DNA of 64,000 bases from Blastomyces gilchristii SLH14081 (lineage: Eukaryota; Ascomycota; Eurotiomycetes; Onygenales; Ajellomycetaceae): assembly GCF_000003855.2 (NCBI RefSeq), contig NW_003101632.1, positions 3,280 to 67,279 of the forward strand. Direction: 5' to 3'. Shown here in pieces: positions 60,901-64,000 of the stretch. The stretch's first letter is position 1. Each line of letters starts with the position of its first letter. A program made the translations under genes and the position numbers. A model generated the notes under the pieces. The model saw only the letters and a program-made list of their open reading frames with translations, was not told where the DNA came from and ran no database searches.

Positions 60901-61797
60901 AAGAGTGCAGAATTAAGCAGATCTATTCAAAAAATTATATTCTGATTTTTTATAAAGAGAAAAATAAAAGAATCTTGTTTAGATAAGTGAAATGAAAGCT
61001 GACAGAAACAAAAGAAGAGTATATATTATTCAAGATTTAAAATAAAACCCAAGTGAAAATCTTGTTTAATTAAATGTAAAAAGAAAATATTCTCATCTAT
61101 AATACAGCTGAAATTAGAACATGTCTATTTCAAATCTTATATATAAAGATTTGATGATAGATTTGATTCAATAGAATACTCATTCTGTAATACAAATGAG
61201 AATTCTGAGTATATTATAATATACTGTGCATTATACAATAGTCTCAGAGTCAGATTGAAAGAGAAGTATAATCTAAATCAATTAAATATAAGATTCTTAT
61301 TCTCAACTGAGACAGAAATTAAATACTTAATAGACTTTCTATCAGAAACTCAAGCACCTATAAGAAAATGACTGAATTCAGAAATATCTGAATATGAAGA
61401 GGAGGAAATTGATCAAATATAGTCTGTTAAAACAGCTATATACTATCTTTTGATAATTTGTTTTATTACAGTCTCTCTTTATTTTACTTTACTTTTTCCT
61501 TTCTATTCTTTTCTATCTATCTATTTAATGTGTCTATCTTTAAGACTGTGTTCTCTTTTCCTTTGTCATGATATTGTCAAAAGGTTTTAAAGTATCAGAA
61601 GATGTTAAAATACTGCAATTTGTAAACAGTTTTTGTATTCTGAGCTGGAATTTTCTCATTTTATATATCTGAAATTGGTGAATGTATAATAGTTAACTTT
61701 ATAGATATAGAAAAAACCCTGAGAACTTTTAGTTCTCAGGTAGATGTCATAGTCTCTGACTGCATACATCTATAATTGAAGAATAATAATAATAATA

Positions 61798-64000
61798 ACT
61801 ATTATCTATTGAACATTCTGAGATGTCAGTCTTTATATATAATTCTGAAGAGAATTGAGACACTTCTTATTATACTTCTTCAGTGAGAATTTGAAGAAGT
61901 TTATCAGTCTGAGCTGCTGTATGCTACAGTTCATTCAGTGTAGAAGAAGCGAAGATATCAGTATCAGTTTGAAAAGAGAGTGTTCTAATCAGAGAAGTAT
62001 GTATAGTGTTATAAGTGATCTCATCATGATCAACTAATATCTTCATGTTCAAGAGCTGATGTTCTCAATTCATTCAGTGCGTGTCTGTCATATTGAACAG
62101 TATATCTTATTCTTATTATGAGAGTGTATCTGCCATTGAGTTCTGACTGCTAGAACAGTAGTGTATTATAAAATAAAAGCAGCTTAGAAACTTGAATCAT
62201 CACATCTGTTATTCAGTAAGTTTACAGATAGTTATAAAGTATTTGAGATTCTTATAATCTATGATTATCTCAAATTCAGAGATACTTCAGAGTTCAGAGT
62301 CTCATTCTTCTAGACAGTATACAATTGTAAGAAGTTTCTTATCATAGATCTTATAATTGCATTCAGCAGGACTCAGTTTCTTAGATATGAAGACACATAA
62401 TTATAAGACATCTTTATTATTATATTGTAATATAGCTTCTTCTATAATATAGTCAGAGAAATCAGCTTTAATAACTATCTCATGATTAGAATTGAATGTT
62501 ATCAGTAGAGAGATATTAATGAATATCTTCTTTATCTATATAAATACAGCTTCAGCATTCACTGATCATTGAAATACTGAGTTTTTCTTAGTAAGTTCTA
62601 TAAATGATCTCATAATATCTGAGAAGTTTTATATAAATCACTGATAGAAGTTAGTGAATCTGATGAAGCTTTGTACATCTTTCACAGTGTACAGAGCCTT
62701 TCATTCAAGAATAGCAGAGATCTTCTCAGAATTCATTCAGATTCTCTTATCAGCTTCTATGATAAAGTCTAGATATTTTGTACTTTTAATCTCAAAATCA
62801 TACTTGTCTATGTCTATCAGTAGTTCTGCTTCTTATAATTATTATAATATCTTTTATACATATTCTTGATGTTTCTTTCTGAACTTATTAGTGAAGATAA
62901 GAATATCATCAAGATATACAGATACAAATTCATTAAGAAAATCTCAGAGTGCTCAGTTAATATACTTCTGAAATGTACTGAAGATATTAGTCAGTTCAAA
63001 GAGTGTGCCTACTCATTCAAAGAGATTATATTATGTTCAGAATACTGTAAGTCACTCATCTTCTTCAGTAATGCAGATCTTATAAAACATGATGATGATA
63101 TCTAACTTTGTAAATCATTGAGCTTGTTCAATGTGAGCTAGAGTTTCATTGATAAGAGATAAAGAATAACAGTTCTTCTTTATTAATCTGTTTAATTCTC
63201 AATAATTCACACAGAATTGAAGTTCTTCACCTGATTTCTTTGTAAAGAGAATAGAGACTGCAGTGAAAGAGTTACTAATATATATAAATTCTTTATTCAA
63301 CAGATTGTTGAGTGTCTTTCAAAGAAGAAGAAGTTCATTTCAGAATATATTATAAAGAGAGTCTTATAATAATTCAGAGTTGTTGCTGTTCTTCTTTTTC
63401 AACTTGATACTGTGATTCACTTCTGAATCTTGTAAGAGAAGTAGATTTGTAACATTATTATCTTATCAGAAGATATCTAGATATTCATAATATTTTTAAG
63501 AGAGTTTTATATAAGAATCTATTATTATAACATGAGATAACTTTTCTAGAGTCTTTTTGATATCAGTCAGACTGGTGAAATAGATTGATACATGATTCTG
63601 CTATCAGCAATTTTATCAGTGATTTTGATGATAACTTCTTTTTCAGAGTATTTTATAAGCATTGGCAGAGATCTGTGTAAGATTCATAGTCTTGTGAATA
63701 TCATCTTCATGAATTCTATTATTATTAGAGAATATCAAGCTTCTGTTTCAAGCATTTAACAAGATGCCTTGTTCAGATAGTCAGACAAGTTCTAATATAA
63801 GATTATAATTAAGATTATTAACTTCATATGTGTAGACATCTTTCTATTAATATTCTTTAACATCTATGTTTAGTTTCACTATATAACAGATGCAAACATC
63901 TTTTGAATCATCAAATTCTGTGAGAAGTCGGGATTTTGATAAGAGAATATGTTGAAGGTTATGACATCTTATAACTGAAGATTTTATCATTGTATAGTGA
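61798..64000 (-). mobile_element. LTR retrotransposon D, second segment (RNase H, RT, protease; runs off the window)
   Basis: This resumes element D after LINE gamma, beginning with the second TSD copy. The minus strand encodes RNase H (about 62270-62500), RT (YLDDILI equivalent near 62899-62925) and, near 63800-64000, the protease region that matches element A around 10090-10250. Gag and the 5' LTR are outside the window. In-frame stops are common. Confidence 0.83.

Larger units (their letters stand above)
44764..61422 (+). pseudogene. LINE gamma ORF2 (endonuclease-RT-RNase H), split by three insertions
   Basis: Starts at ATG 44764, interrupted by SINE-2 (44924), element E (45495) and LINE B (53470), and ends at TAG 61420-61422. 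After LINE B the frame resumes at 57999. TAAGPD lies near 58903, YVDDIDL near 59569, and RNase H near 60490-60900. Many in-frame stops, mostly TGA and TAA, so it is inactive. Confidence 0.75.
41439..61797 (+). mobile_element. LINE gamma, apparently full-length Tad1-like element, about 7.7 kb net
   Basis: A 13-bp TSD ACTATTATCTATT and an AAT tail at 61784-61797 define it. It holds a 5' untranslated region with a tandem repeat, ORF1 (43136-44698), ORF2 (44764-61422, interrupted) and the 3' region with a stem-loop. Inserted into it are SINE-2, LTR element E and LINE B. Its first 700 bp are less mutated than the rest. This is the only copy here with a 5' end. Confidence 0.87.

Noticed and set aside
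8523..64000. TGA as a Trp codon (alternative genetic code or mitochondrial DNA)
   Set aside because: The two intact nuclear genes use TGG for Trp and end in TAG. In the transposons TGA alternates with TGG between copies, and TAA/TAG replace Gln codons too, which is the mark of C-to-T hypermutation.
5546..64000. A Starship-type giant transposon or a CRISPR-like array
   Set aside because: No tyrosine recombinase captain is readable, and the insertion order is explained by ordinary nested elements. The short AAT arrays are retroposon tails, not spaced repeats.

Overview
This looks like a scaffold piece from a filamentous ascomycete (Pezizomycotina; an Aspergillus/Penicillium-like Eurotiomycete is my inference, and the genus cannot be read from the sequence). 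Two compartments meet at about 5.55 kb. Bases 1-5545 are ordinary GC-balanced fungal DNA with two intact genes. Almost everything from 5546 to the right end is AT-rich, stop-riddled transposon DNA carrying a repeat-induced hypermutation signature.

Gene part. A plus-strand gene (209-1474) encodes the cytosolic tRNA 2-thiolation enzyme Ncs6/Ctu1. Converging on it is a minus-strand gene (2752-4513, one intron) for a SidL/IucB-type siderophore N-acyltransferase. Between and beside them I see only non-coding DNA, a GC-rich CTCTATAC-type repeat block and a possible solo LTR.

Transposon part. The 58 kb from 5546 on resolves into one nest, because most insertions still show target-site duplications (TSDs) or restore their target when removed. 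The outer chain is: tail of a SINE (5546-5578), in which sits a Helitron end (5579-5770), in which sits a LINE (alpha: 5771-7194 plus 20831-23915). Alpha is split by a second Helitron (7195-20830) and by another LINE (beta, 23916-24486). Beta is cut by a Ty3/gypsy chromovirus (C: 24487-26894 plus 39197-39797). C is split by a second Ty3/gypsy element (X, 26895-39196) and cut by a third (D, from 39798 to beyond the window). D contains a full-length LINE (gamma, 41439-61797), which holds a SINE, an LTR element (E) and a 5'-truncated LINE (B). Helitron 2 holds a hAT-like MITE, an LTR element (A), and a second MITE copy that itself holds a SINE.

The elements encode the usual Helitron Rep-helicase, LINE ORF1/ORF2 and gag-pol proteins, all broken mostly by TGA at expected Trp codons and TAA/TAG at expected Gln codons. 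Reading through those stops exposes three long unbroken frames that are not standard parts: a 336-codon antisense frame in Helitron 2 (19480-20490), a 564-codon frame after pol in X (33569-38815, split by a LINE), and a 239-codon frame after pol in E (46496-47215). The LTR pair of element A shows C-to-T changes mostly at CpG and CpC, fewer at CpA and none at CpT, unlike the CpA preference of Neurospora RIP. All family assignments come from reading translations by eye; no database search was run.
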